Below are positions 19,368-30,060 of a DNA stretch of 64,000 nucleotides, in pieces. Source of the DNA: Symbiodinium kawagutii (lineage: Eukaryota; Sar; Dinophyceae; Suessiales; Symbiodiniaceae). Positions within the stretch are counted from its first letter, which is position 1; each line of letters begins with the position of its first letter. The DNA lies in assembly GCA_009767595.1 (NCBI GenBank), contig VSDK01018463.1, positions 582,966 through 646,965 on the forward strand. Direction: 5' to 3'. The notes beneath the pieces were generated by a model. It was given only the letters and a program-made list of their open reading frames with translations, made no database searches and was not told the DNA's origin. The position numbers were made by a program, and so were the translations under genes.

Positions 19368-19694
19368 TTGCAGTTCATAACAAATCAAGAAGTTCTAAGA
19401 CCATTTCAGTTCCTTATTGTTCAAGAAAGAAGTTACAACTTTGATGAGCAAAAAGAATTGAGTTCATTGAAATTTGTAGCTGCTGCTGCTGCTGAAACAA
19501 TGCTCATTGAAATCTCTACATGTTTTGCTGCTGCTTTGTGTCGCTGCATTGTTTCAACGATTGGCTCTCGACTCAGCAGAAAGGTCGAGGGGTCTGCAGA
19601 GGACGTCCGAGGACTCAGATCGGCGTGCCACGGAGTTCTGTTGTTCAGCCATGGTTGCAACCACAAATGTTCGTGCAACCACCATGACAAATGA
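19368..19694 (+). CDS. open frames over a GC-rich island, low confidence
   Basis: A 108-codon frame containing an alanine run from a short GCT repeat and RLSRKVEGSAEDVRGLRSAC. An overlapping plus frame at 19507-19710 starts with a signal-peptide-like segment (SLHVLLLLCVAALF). Two frames compete and there is no clear acceptor or donor. Confidence 0.25.
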   Translation: MQFITNQEVLRPFQFLIVQERSYNFDEQKELSSLKFVAAAAAETMLIEISTCFAAALCRCIVSTIGSRLSRKVEGSAEDVRGLRSACHGVLLFSHGCNHKCSCNHHDK

Positions 19695-20358
19695 TGATGA
19701 CAATGTATAATATATAACAATACAATAATTGTCAAGAATCAAGATTTGAAAAAAAAACACATAGTGATGATGATCACCACGAATATTGATGATGATAACG
19801 ATGGTTATAGATATTGCTTTCCCTGTCGAAATGCTTTGAAGAGAGAGTTCCATGTCAAACATTTCATCAAGAGAAGATTGACAGGATGAGCATAAAAATC
19901 AAATCATATCAACAATGATAGATTCTGATAATTATAGATGGTGCTGAGATTGCCTGTGAAAAGATCAAAGATCTTGACTCCAGGATTCCATGACTAGAAA
20001 GACCATCACCCGACTACTCTGGTCTCATTCGTTCTGACGGTGAAGCCACTAGCGAATGACAACGGTTCACCATGATTGCGAAGCAGTTCTCCTGTTTCAT
20101 GGCTAAAGGCATGTTAATGATTAATGACAGATAAATTTGCTAAACCTAGTAGCAGATAAGATTGTTAATGATAAAGAATGGGATCATGGTTATTTGATAT
20201 GTTCATAATTCTGGATCATTGTTGATGACAAGAACTGATAAGGTGGATTGACAACAACAGTTTAGAACAATGGTGAATGCTTGGTGGGGTTTAACGACAA
20301 TTAGAGCCGGGTAAGTCACTAGTTAACTAGTTACTAATCGCATCTAATCAGATGTGTC

Positions 20359-20568
20359 ATGCAAGATGCAACCACCATCGCTTGCACCATCGCAACGCAC
20401 AGCCCACAGAGCCAGGTCTTCCTGGATATCGTCTACCGAAACCGGGAACAAAGCAGCATCAGGATGAAACACAGCGAGGCACGGCACCGATTTCGTTGTC
20501 GTTACATGTTTCTTCTCTGCTGTGTTGCTACATGTTCACTCATCTTAGTTCTTAGTTCTTTGTGCTAG
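20359..20568 (+). CDS. candidate exon, unknown protein
   Basis: After a CATCGCAACGCACAG acceptor (about 20398) the frame reads SPQSQVFLDIVYRNREQSSI, then RMKHSEARHRFRCRY, with mostly G/C third positions, before entering T-rich DNA where the exon should end. The frame is also open upstream to an ATG at 20359 and downstream to a stop at 20568, but those ends look like low-complexity sequence. Confidence 0.45.
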   Translation: MQDATTIACTIATHSPQSQVFLDIVYRNREQSSIRMKHSEARHRFRCRYMFLLCCVATCSLILVLSSLC

Positions 20569-20790
20569 TTGATTTTCTGGATTTGTGCTCTACTGTCGGT
20601 TTTTGTTGTTGCTAGTTGATGACTTTGTTGATGTTCCCATGATTGCTACTTGTTTGCTATTTGTTGTTGTTGTTTTTCTAATTTCTTCACTTCTGCTAGT
20701 CCTTGTTTGCTATTTGTTTGATCTTCTCCTTCTGCTACATGTTTGTTGTTGTAGCTGATTTTGTTGCTTCGTTCACTGTTGCTGAGTTGT

Positions 20791-20822
<32 letters not shown>

Positions 20823-20973
20823 GCTGTTGTTGTTGCTGTTGTTGTTGATTTTGTGGTTTGCTAGTCATTTGCTTTTTCTTTGTTGTTTATCGTTTGGGAC
20901 TGCTAGTTGTTTGTTGGTGCTAGTTATTGATTTTGTTGATTGTCTGCTATTGCTACCTGTTTGTTGATGGTGG

Positions 20974-21050
<77 letters not shown>

Positions 21051-21566
21051 GGTGCTTTTGTTGTTGTTTGTGTTGTTTTGTTTTTCCCTGTGTGTTGTTC
21101 GTTTTTATGTTTTGTTCACATTTCCTTGTTTTTGTTCTTTGTTGTTTTTTTTGCTCGTCCTTTACACTACTGCTGGTTGTTTGTCGTCCTTTTTTGTACA
21201 AACTACTCTTTACGAGTGGTCGGTTGTATATTCGTACGGCATTAATGCGGCTCGACCATGAATTTTGCTGTTTTTTGTTTCTTGTTGCTAGGTTGTTATT
21301 TTTTGGTTTTGTTCACCATTACGTCTTGTTTCTTTGTTTGTTTCTTTTGGTTGTTGTTTGTTGTCCTTGCGTTTGTTCTATTATTCTCTATTGCTTCGGT
21401 ATGTGTTTGTTGTTTGTTGTTTGTTGTTTGTCGTTGTTGGTTTTAATGATGTATCTCCTTTTTCGAGTTCCCTTTTCTCTATCATGTTTGTTCTTTTGTT
21501 TGTTGTTGCTCATTGTGTTTTTTGTTTGTTGCATTTGTTGCATGTTAATGATTTTTGTTCCAACTT

Positions 21567-21617
<51 letters not shown>

Positions 21618-23097
21618 CTGGTTCTTGTTCGTGTTCTTGTTGTTGCTTGTCATTTTTTGTTAGTTGGTAGTTTTTTGCTTGTTCTCGACTGTGTCTATAT
21701 GAGCGCTATTCTTGCTTGTTTGTTCTTTGCCCGATGTTGCTGTTGAATTTGTCGTTTTGTGGACCATTGCTGTCTCTGGTTTTTTTTTCTTCTGTTCTTT
21801 GTTGCTAGTTGTTGATTTTGTTGAATTGCTTGCAATTGCTGCTTGTTTGTCGTTCGTTGTCCTTTCAGTTCTAGTTTCGTTCACCATTGTTTGTTGGTCG
21901 CTATTCCTCTTTTGTTTTTGTGCTTGCGGTTGCTAATCATTTGTTGTGTGAATTTGCTTCCTGTTGCCACTTGTTTATGGTTTGTTGGTGTAGGTTGTGT
22001 CGTTATCTTTTCTTTCTTTGTTCTTTGTTGTATTTTGCTTGTTTGCTTCTCTTGTTGTTGATTTTCCGGTTTCGTTCACTATTGCTAGTCATTTGTTGTG
22101 TTTTTCTCTGGTCTGTGCTGTTTGACGTTGCCAGTTGTTGGTGATTTGCTCGGTATTGCTACTTTTGTTGTTTCTGGTTGCGAGTTGGTTTTCGTTGCTT
22201 TGTTTAGCGTTGTAGTCATTTGTTGCTTCTCTTTTGTTGATTATTTGCTCTTTGTCGTTGCTACTTGTTTGTTTCACTTATTTTTTCCCTACTGCTACTT
22301 GTTGTCTAGTTGTTGCTGTTGATTTTTTCGATTTGCTGGTTATTGACCATTGTTGAATTCGTTGCTGATTGTGATGCTTTGTGCAATATTGCCTGGTCAC
22401 TTGTTGTTCCTGTTTTGTTTGCTCTTTGTTTGTTGTTGTTTTTGCTAGTTGTTTGTTTTTTTCACTTTTGCTAATTGTTTGTTGTTTTCCTTTTCTTTCT
22501 TTGTTGCTTGTTGCTTGTTGCTTGTTGCTTGTTGCTTGTTGCTTGTTGCTTGTTGCTTGTTGTCGTTGTTGTTGTTGTTGTTGTTGTTGCTGTTGTTTTC
22601 CTGCTGCGTGTTCTGTTCTTTGCGGTTTGATGTTAGTTTGTTGCTGCTGTTGTTTTTGACGTTGAGATTGTTGTTTTGTTCACTATCGTTTGCATTGTTT
22701 GGTTCGGGTTTGTTCTGATTTGTTGTTTGTTGTTCGGTGTTTCATGTTTTTGATTCATCCGCTGTTCTTAGATGTTTGTTGTTTGTTGCTGCTGTCATTG
22801 TTGCTGGTTTCTGTTTCTTGTTGATGTTCTGTTTTAGTCGTCATTGCTACTTGTTCGTTATTTGTTGTTTCTTGTCAGTTCTTGTTAATCTTGCCATTTC
22901 GTTCACTTTTGCATGTTGTTTCTTGTTCCCAATTTGTTGCCGTTTTGTCATGAAGTTGTTTATTCTTGTTGGTTTTGTTAACTATTGCTAGCTTTCCTAG
23001 TTGTGTGCTATTGTCTTGTTTTGTTGATTCAGTTTCTGTGTTCACTTGTGCTATGTGATTGTTATTGTGTGTTGTTGTTGCTTGTTGTTGATTTTAT
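20569..23097. repeat. T/G-rich low-complexity domain with TTG microsatellites
   Basis: About 2.5 kb dominated by TTG, TTTG and GTT words on the plus strand, with clean (TTG)n tracts at about 20791-20848, 20973-21052 (about 26 units), 21567-21617 and 22564-22593. Long frames rich in Cys, Leu, Val or Phe on plus, and in Gln, Asn and Thr on minus, come from the repeat. I see no gene here. Confidence 0.8.
22502..22563 (+). repeat. 7-bp tandem repeat TTGTTGC
   Basis: About eight perfect copies of TTGTTGC inside the T/G-rich domain, followed immediately by (GTT)n. Confidence 0.9.
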
Positions 23098-23135
23098 TGT
23101 TGGCTCGGATGTCGAGTTTCGTCGCCGAGCCAACA
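23098..23135. repeat. perfect 11-bp inverted repeat with 16-nt loop
   Basis: TGTTGGCTCGG at 23098-23108 and its exact reverse complement CCGAGCCAACA at 23125-23135. The arms are GC-rich in an otherwise T-rich domain, so a stable hairpin would form in DNA or RNA. Confidence 0.85.
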
Positions 23136-23296
23136 TTCATTTTACAAGCCAATTTACAAGGTGTTCAGCTCCTCGTTGTTTGTTCACTATTCATTGGTCT
23201 TCTTGTTTTGTGTGCTATTGCTGTTTTTTGTTGCTTCAAAATTTCAAGATTTGCTTGCTGTTGTTTGGTGGGCTGGTAGCTTTTTACGCTGCCCAG

Positions 23297-23473
23297 CGCC
23301 ACGAAAACAGCACATATTCAGAAAACAACATCTTGCCAATGCAGATTTTTGGGAACCTTCCAGCCTGGCTATCCAATGCTATAAATTACTTGAGAGTCCT
23401 ACATTTTGACTCCTTGCGAGTTGGACCATTGTGTGTGTGTGATTTGCCGAAGTTTGTCCAAAGTTCTTTTTAG
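23297..23473 (+). CDS. candidate last exon, unknown protein
   Basis: A TTTTTACGCTGCCCAG acceptor is followed on a codon boundary by 58 codons and TAG. It reads RHENSTYSENNILPMQIFGN, then PAWLSNAINYLRVLHFDSLR. The frame is also open upstream into the T/G-rich domain, where it is repeat-derived. Protein-like, but not GC3-rich. Confidence 0.4.
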   Translation, partial: RHENSTYSENNILPMQIFGNLPAWLSNAINYLRVLHFDSLRVGPLCVCDLPKFVQSSF

Positions 23474-23527
23474 AGAAAGCAGGTTGAATCCAGTATCAAT
23501 ACAGCCTACGGTAAGTATAAGCTATAG

Positions 23528-23671
23528 GATTCAAAAAAGCTCCCTGTCAACAAGTTTGGGTTCAAGGCTCTTCAGAAACCTCCCAGGTCGCGAACCTTTG
23601 CGCTCAACGAGCCACTGGAAGAAAGGAACCATCCGTGCGGGCACCAGGGGGTGCGGACAGTGCCGCAACGG
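23528..23671 (+). CDS. candidate internal exon, unknown protein
   Basis: Exactly 48 codons between a GCTATAG acceptor and a CAACGG/GTACTA donor. It reads DSKKLPVNKFGFKALQKPPR, then RTFALNEPLEERNHPCGHQG, with mostly G/C third positions. The basic, proline-rich start and charged end suggest a soluble protein. Just before the acceptor is a perfect donor motif (GTAAGTAT at 23511), so the bases between could be a 17-nt intron, although an ordinary longer intron ending at the same acceptor is more likely. Confidence 0.5.
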
Positions 23672-23780
23672 GTACTAGCTATGCCCAACATTGGATGAAG
23701 CTGATGCAGATGACGAAGATGATACGAAACGAGTGGCTTTAAATCATTACAATGGTTATATTTTGCAAACTGATAAGCAC

Positions 23781-23972
23781 CAAGAATGGCTTGAGAGCGC
23801 CGATGTACCCATGTAAACTCGTGCTGTTGTCAGATCTGAAGATTTTCGCAGCGGCTTGGAGGTCCCATGTGAAGGTTGTCATGTTGCTGTGAAGCTTCCA
23901 TTTTTGCACGACACTTAGGTGGAAGAGCTCCGGCGCTTGATCAACGAGAACGGTCTTCTGCCCGTGGTCAGC
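23781..23972 (-). CDS. candidate internal exon, unknown protein
   Basis: The minus strand has an ideal acceptor (CAGTTCTTTCGTTCTGCCAG) and exactly 64 codons to a TTCTTG/GTGCTT donor. It reads ADHGQKTVLVDQAPELFHLS, then VVQKWKLHSNMTTFTWDLQA and SLHGYIGALKPFL. Most codons end in G or C. The region is open on the minus strand only. It looks like a core segment of a globular domain, but no named family matches by eye. Confidence 0.55.
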
Positions 23973-24299
23973 CTGGCAGAACGAAAGAACTGGAATCTGT
24001 TTGATGGCTGGTAGAGGAAATCGGATAGAAAGAAGAAACAAAACTAGAGATGGGAGAAGATAGAAGAAAGCTGGAAACAAGAGTTGTCAACGAACAGATG
24101 AAACAGGTTGAAACACAACGTGGGTTTGCCTCCCCAATCGCAACGGCTTTAAAGCCCAGACACATTTCATCCCAACTGGAAAAGCGTATTAACTGCGAAC
24201 TGGCTGGTAGTCTCAGCCCTATACATTGTTCTTCAACTATGTTTGCTTAGTGAACAACTGGGGCGGAAAGAACGATAGCAGGCATCGCATCTAGGAGAA

Positions 24300-24650
24300 A
24301 GACTGCTGAACAATAGAAAGGGACATTGAATGCAGCAAATTGCTATCGCCAATGAAGAGGATTGACAAAAGCTGGATACAATTCGAAAAGCATTTGGCTG
24401 CCAACTAAGCAACAACACTTGAGCCAACGAAGATACCGCCATCTTGAAAGCCACACAAGAGACATGGCAAAGGAGGCCATAAGCAAACCTGAGGCCTTGA
24501 TAGACACCACCAACCCACACGACCAAACGACTCTCAGGAACGACCAAACAGCAACAACACCAACAATATCCAACAATCATTCCTGAAAGTGCACAACGGC
24601 AAGCACTGCAAGAACTGAACAGCAGCTTCAACACCTTTTTTTTCTTGCAG
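24300..24650 (+). pseudogene. decayed coding-like frame with several stops
   Basis: In one plus frame the sequence reads QIAIANEED, stop, QKLDTIRKAFGCQLSNNT, stop, ANEDTAILKATQETWQRRP, stop, and later ESAQRQALQELNSSFNTF. Each segment looks like coiled-coil or helical protein, but TGA, TAA and TAG codons interrupt it. Other frames here (75 codons plus, 133 codons minus) are open but less ordered. It may be an old gene or transposon remnant. Confidence 0.3.
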
Positions 24651-24784
24651 GGTCATGTGCTCTGCGCCAGGTCAGCTGTAGCTTTCGGCGGACTACCTTT
24701 GGCTTGGTGAAACATGTGGAGGCACGTCGCTCTAAGCCCAACCAGTTCACTGGCGATAGCGCAGCAGATCGATTGGCCCATTAG
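24651..24784 (+). CDS. candidate last exon, unknown protein
   Basis: An ideal acceptor, nine T's then CTTGCAG, precedes two leftover bases and 43 codons ending in TAG. The translation is SCALRQVSCSFRRTTFGLVK, then HVEARRSKPNQFTGDSAADR, with mostly G/C third positions. It is arginine-rich and hydrophilic, suiting a C-terminal tail. The other frames close quickly. Confidence 0.55.
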
Positions 24785-25097
24785 AGGTTACTAGTGCACC
24801 TCAGCTGACTTTGTTGGTTTCAGTTTTTCGTTTCGAACACTTGCCGTCATCGCATCAGTCAACCTTCCGTTCAACTTGGGGGCGGTTTCAACATTGATAC
24901 TTTGATGAAGCAGCTTTCCAGACCTAGACCAACCGGTTTCCAAACAAATCAGATTTCAAAATGAGCCAAAAAAATATCAATAAGTTTGCTTCCAACTAAG
25001 TTGACTGTAAGCATAGTAGGTGCGTTTCTATAAGCCAACTGAATTCAACGACTTTCAGGGTTGCCCAAGCATAGCATGGTACACCATCCCCGCCCAG
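24785..25097. other. non-coding, no features seen
   Basis: Mixed AT-rich sequence without repeats or convincing frames. It could be 3' untranslated and intergenic DNA after the exon ending at 24784. Confidence 0.4.
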
Positions 25098-25138
25098 GAT
25101 GACGGGACGCCTCCCCTGGCAGTGCTTGATGAGGCCAG
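25098..25138 (+). CDS. candidate small internal exon
   Basis: A 41-bp GC-rich segment lies between an excellent acceptor (CCATCCCCGCCCAG) and a GGCCAG/GTTCCA donor. It encodes DDGTPPLAVLDEA plus two bases. Sequence to its right is T/G-rich repeat matrix. Short, but the bordering composition change is sharp. Confidence 0.45.
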
Positions 25139-25638
25139 GTTCCAACACGCCATGACCCACACATTTTGATGGTTCAATGGATGGTATTAATCTGGTGGTT
25201 TTTCAAAATGGGATGCCCTAAAACTGGTTGGTTTATTATTGAAAGATGATTTTTTGATGATTGATAATTATTGTTACTATGGTAGATGATGGTAAGTCAT
25301 GATGGTTCAATGTGGCTGCGGGTCAATATGAACCAACAACAATGGGGGGTATATAATAACCAACAATAATGGTGGGAAAACAATGCTTAATGATAGAGGA
25401 ACCAGGGCTACAGGGTCTTGACCCACAGCCATATGGAAATTTATGGTTCAATATCACTAATGATGGTGGGTCATGATGATTCAATGACGATTCGATGATG
25501 GTTGAATATCATGAATGATGGTTTGAATATATCATGAATGATGCTTTAATGATGGTCACTGCCTGTTGATCATGGTTGCAACACCTCGGCTTGGTGATTC
25601 TTTGCCTGAGAAACTGATGGCTACTGTGTTAAGACAAG
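25139..25638. other. T/G-rich half of the repeat matrix
   Basis: TGATGGTTCAATG, TGGTGGGTCATGATG and ATGAATGATGG words throughout. No coding signal. Confidence 0.6.
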
Positions 25639-26070
25639 ATGAAAAACTTGATGTCACTGGCTTCGATACAGAGGCAACTCATGAGGTTATCGGCAGAAGC
25701 GTACTTGGTGGCCTTCACAAACCAGCGATGTGGCTGTGGCTGTGATGCTTGTAGAGTTGGAGTTGCATCATCCATGAAGTGTGAATCCTCTTTTGTATTC
25801 TTTGTTCTTCCATTGTTGAAAACACTGGGGTCAGGTGTGGTGGAAATAAAAGATGACTTCGATGACTTTTTTTTAAGGTTATCTCTTGAAGACATGACGT
25901 TCCTGCAGAGGGTTTTGGCCATGATTGTCCTCTTTCATTTCCGCAGTCAGGACATTGTTTTCATTGATGAGTGGCGAGAAAAGAAGAAGAAGCAGTGGCA
26001 CGGGTCCCGGGCAGCTGCACCGCTGAACATCCCAGAGGAACATCCCAATTCACATAAGATAGGTGTTTAA
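25639..26070 (+). CDS. possible small gene or exon, 143 codons
   Basis: An ATG-started frame of 143 codons ending in TAA, outside any repeat. It has a cysteine cluster (NQRCGCGCDACRVG, about residues 28-41), a hydrophobic stretch (FVFFVLPLL), an acidic helix-like part (EIKDDFDDFFLRLSLEDMTF) and a basic tail (WREKKKKQWHGSRAA). A competing minus frame over 25629-25922 is hydrophilic and also protein-like (STTPDPSVFNNGRTKNTKED). Its end overlaps the first copy of a 40-bp tandem duplication. Confidence 0.35.
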   Translation: MKNLMSLASIQRQLMRLSAEAYLVAFTNQRCGCGCDACRVGVASSMKCESSFVFFVLPLLKTLGSGVVEIKDDFDDFFLRLSLEDMTFLQRVLAMIVLFHFRSQDIVFIDEWREKKKKQWHGSRAAAPLNIPEEHPNSHKIGV

Positions 26071-26111
26071 TATCCCAGAGGAACATCCCAATTCACATAA
26101 GATAGGTGTTT
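26029..26111. repeat. 40-bp direct duplication
   Basis: ATCCCAGAGGAACATCCC through AAGATAGGTGTTT occurs at 26029-26068 and again, identically, at 26072-26111, with AAT between. The duplication changes what follows the frame ending at 26070. Confidence 0.85.
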
Positions 26112-28094
26112 TTATTAGCCTTGCTATGTGTTGCTATGTCATTGATGTTTTCTGACTTATACTTATTGTTGGCTTCTATGCTCGCTTACTCATTACTCAT
26201 GTCCCTGGTCAAATAGATGTATGTTGATCCGTCTTTATTTTTTGGAGTTGCATCCGTTTGGTGCATGGTTTTTATGGAGTTGCATCCGGCATTTCCTGAC
26301 CATGCTAGTTTGACCAAGTTACGTTTTCAATCCTTGCGGCTAGAAACATCCGGTTTATGTACACATTTCTCATTCTAGGTTGGTGTGGTTTGTTGTATTG
26401 CTCAAGCATTATGTGCATCCCGATTGTTCCGTATACTTATGCCACAGGTGACAATGATTTGGGGAATTGGATCAAGTACAACCCTTTTTTTTGCTCTGAC
26501 GGGAACGGTCTGCCAGCTAGACCTGTATGTTCGCGCTGACATCAACCAGATTTGTATTCATTTGTTTGCCAATATATCAGTAACATGGCCGATATTGGTT
26601 AGTAAAATTTGGTTCATTTGTGTTGGTTTATTTCAGTTTCATAGATCCCTTTGAATTTTGGATGTAACTGAAAAGGGTTTATTTGCATAGGTGGTATCGT
26701 TCTTTTGTTGAAATGTATTTAAGTACTTGTTGCACCCCTGCTAGCCAGGCATAAACCCTATTGTTTGCTGGATACTTTGAAACATTGGAAATGGAATCGC
26801 TTGTTGTTGCCTGGGGTGGTAGGTTTATATTAATGGACGCTGTTTTTTGTTGTTTTTTTGTTGGTTTTGCCACTTGAGCTTTCAGGGGGGTTGCATGAGC
26901 GAATTTTATGTTGTGGATTCGTTTGTTGTGGAACGCGTCAGTTGTGACCCAATTTGGGTACATGGCAGATGGGTGAATACTTTCTTTGTTTCATTTGGCC
27001 AACATTGCGCAGTTGCTTTCCCCCTATCGACTTTTGGTGGCTTGATGTGACTTCTGACCTTGCTAATTATTTCTGGCCAGGCTTAAACTTATTTTGTCTC
27101 GAACCGTTCGTTCTTTGTTGAGATCACTTATCATGTTCATCCCTGTTATCGTTGATTCTTTTCTGCCTTTTTCTCGGGTAGAGACCTTTCCTTCGTAGTC
27201 GCTGTTCCAAATTTAGGGCAACTATACTGAGATAGTTGATGTGTGGTTTTGCTATGTATTGTTTCACTACTTGCTATGAAAATTGCTGGTTTTTGCTGTA
27301 AATGTTTGTGTCATTGGCTTCGTTTGTGTTTATACCACTGTTGTTTCTATCTTTCTTGAATACAGATCCCTCTTCACGGTTATCAGTTTCTGACATGCTT
27401 TTAATGTAATTCCGGATCGGTGCTGCTCATTGGACCACAGTGCAAGCTTCACACTGCTTTTTGTGGGTGCAACTAAATCATGCATACCCCTATTGTCATG
27501 ATTCCTCTACCGCTGATAGTTTGATGTATCTCGAACTGTTTTTGAAACAGTGGTGTTTATCAGTTGCATGCTTTCACATATTGTTTCTTGTGGCTCCCTC
27601 TGGCAATGTGTATATTCTTTATGTTTTGATGGTTGTTGGTGCTTGTTGTGTGTACAAGTTAGTTATTCTAAAATGCGCAGATCTTCTTCCTCTGTACATT
27701 TGTATGTTTCCTGCTACATGTCACACCCATGTTTCCCTGTTGCTGAAATCCTCTATCATTTGTTGGCCAACGCTTAAGTTTTTCAGCTATCCATGCGTGT
27801 GTCAGTGCTATGATAATTTCAGGTACTAGGTGGTACAAGTATGTTCTTGTTGGCTTCATGTCAGTACAGATATGTTCTTGTTGGCTAGACATTTTGCTGT
27901 TGTCCTTTGGCCATCGGTGTTGATATACATGAACTTGTATGTAAAATATGTGCACCATTGCATGTACATTTTTGCATCCCTTTGGATGGGGAGAGACAGA
28001 CATATGTATGCATAGATATTCATGTCTATATACACGTGCTTATATGGGTGTGCGTGTGCATCATCCATTTTTGAATGCATTTTCTTGTGTACAG
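26112..28094. other. T/G-rich sequence, no firm gene
   Basis: Non-tandem but T- and G-rich, with many TTGTTG, TGTTT and TATGTATG words. Plus frames at 26385-26654 and 27440-27829 are long and hydrophobic (for example LFLVAPSGNVYILYVLMVVG), which T-rich DNA gives by chance. Treated as intron or intergenic. Confidence 0.4.
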
Positions 28095-28243
28095 CTAACC
28101 TATTGACAACATGTGGTAAAGTCCGTGTTGCCACGGGCTCAGGTGCCGCATGCTGGAAGAAGTGGAAACTCCAACGCAGGACCGCCATGAAAAAGTGCAT
28201 GAGCACCACACATGGAATCGGATGGAATACCAACCGTCAATAA
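28095..28243 (+). CDS. candidate last exon, basic protein tail
   Basis: An ideal acceptor (CATTTTCTTGTGTACAG) is followed by two leftover bases and 48 codons to TAA. It reads GKVRVATGSGAACWKKWKLQ, then RRTAMKKCMSTTHGIGWN. It is strongly basic and mostly G/C-ending. A second plus frame over 28150-28413 (MLEEVETPTQDRHEKVHEHH, 87 codons) is at least as protein-like and could be the real one. Either way this island is probably exonic. Confidence 0.45.
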
Positions 28244-28413
28244 GTATTGCCAGCCATCAAAAATCGACCTTTCGATCAATGATCGTGAACATTTTAGCCA
28301 TGAACTATGAACTAATGAAATTTGAACTGGAGTCTCAGATGCCCACGAATCGTCAGCAACAAGAGGTACATGGGGGCAACAACCAAGTGTCACCAAAGGG
28401 AATATCACCATGA

Positions 28414-29106
28414 TAGAGGTGACCATCCCAACAAGGCAACCAGTAGTGGCCATGCTTCTAATTGTTTCCTTGATATTTTGTTCGTTTGATGTTGATTCTG
28501 GACACTTGTCGTTTGGTATCAATCACCATGCGCAGTTTCTAATACAGATTCGTGCTGCACATTAGGAAAGTATCAAATGGAATGTGTTCAACTGGTGGCA
28601 GCACTGCTGGGCCATGGATGTCGATCTGACCGTGGGATGACAAATCCACGATGCCTATACCACCTTTCGGCGTTAAATGACTATTCACAGACACTATTTA
28701 TCATCAAAATCACCCTTCACCATGAATCATGATGACCATTCATTACGAAGAATTTTTGGTTATCATCGATCGCCAATCAATAAGTTCAAGAATGAACCAT
28801 GACAATTCACTATTGATTACGACGCATCACTGGCCGTCAATTATATATCACCATTCACCACCGCTGACCATGAATTATCATCAATTATATACCGTTCATC
28901 ACGAAGCATCATTAACCAGCCATGATCCCCCTTCACCACGCTTCACCATGAATCATAACTATTCACCCTACATTCCCAAGCACGTTGAGCCATCAACTAT
29001 CACAAAGAACCACTCTTAACCATGAATCATGACCATTCACTCTTCACCAAGCATCATGGCCATCAACCATCACCATGCACCGCCATTTTTCATGAATTTC
29101 CTCCAC
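28414..29106. other. A/C-rich half of the repeat matrix
   Basis: From 28680 a dense run of CACCATGAATCATGACC and CATTCACC words up to the exon at 29107-29192. Confidence 0.6.
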
Positions 29107-29192
29107 CAGGCATGCGACTTTAGCCACAAACCCAGGAGGGTCGTGCCCAGCTTGGCTGGGCTTTGCTACGGCTGAAACGTGGTGTTGGGGAC
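29107..29192 (-). CDS. candidate internal exon, unknown protein
   Basis: The minus strand has an ideal acceptor (TTTCAACTGCCGCTTCAG), two leftover bases and 28 codons to a GCCTG/GTGGAG donor. It reads PQHHVSAVAKPSQAGHDPPG, then FVAKVACL. It is GC-rich against AT-rich flanks. A second minus frame (SPTPRFSRSKAQPSWARPSW) is also open. The left flank is A/C-rich matrix and the right flank T/G-rich, as at 12684 and 15352. Confidence 0.5.
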
Positions 29193-30060
29193 CTGAAGCG
29201 GCAGTTGAAACTTGGTGCCTTACCTGTGCTTGGGTGGTTGAGTACCTGGTACTTAATGATGAGTAGTGGTTATTCAGATGCTTAATTGGTGGCTAGTAGT
29301 GACTAATGATGAGTAAGTGGTTCTTAATGATGAGTAATTGGCTAGTAGTGGCTAATGACGGTGATTTACAATTCACGATGGTTGTTACTGGTTGAATGAC
29401 ATTGGCTTCTGATTGATGGATGTTTCATGTTGTGATTTGAATACCCTCTCCAATGATTTTAGGCAAGACATCCTGTGGATCATTGTAGTCAGTTGAAGTT
29501 CCATGAGGGTCATTGATATGATTCATATGATGTTAGATGCCACTACTTACTTGATGGGATTGGCATTCGTATAAAGATTCTGATAGTCATCGACCGTGGT
29601 CCACATGGCGGTTGCCATTGGCTGATGGTGTTGGCAATCATGATTGTCATGTTCCATCATGATCATCATGACAATCATTGCCATGGTGTTTTTAATGACT
29701 GGACCGACCATGATGCCATTGATTGTTATATTGTTGGTTTCTAATGGTTGTAGTTGTTGTCGCCGGTTTGTTGTGGCTGGTTGCTGTTGCTGTTTGTAGG
29801 GCCGTTGGTTGCTTTGTAGTTTGCGCCGCCCAACATGCACATCAGTGAACCTGTGAATGCTAAAAACCAATGAAAACCATCGTGTAGTTGTCAACGGTAA
29901 TTTCTTTAACAGCGTCGTTGGCTGCTCTTACCTTAGCCATCTTCAAAATTTCATCAAGCCAGAATGTGTTGAGAGGGATCAACTTGCTTGTTTATGGTGA
30001 TTGGGTGTAGCTTCAAACTGTTGGCCTGTGATATGTTGGTTCTTCGAAGCCTGAGCATAC
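29193..30060. other. T/G-rich matrix, then mixed sequence
   Basis: To 29420 it is dense in TTAATGATGAGTAGTGG words. A minus frame at 29547-29894 contains a short Gln-rich part (SNQRPYKQQQQPATTNRRQQ) that could be an exon, but the rest is ATC-rich low complexity. Confidence 0.4.

Noticed and set aside
20927-21670. 247-codon Cys/Leu/Phe-rich frame
   Set aside because: Explained by TTG repeats and T-rich DNA. The other frames are just as open.
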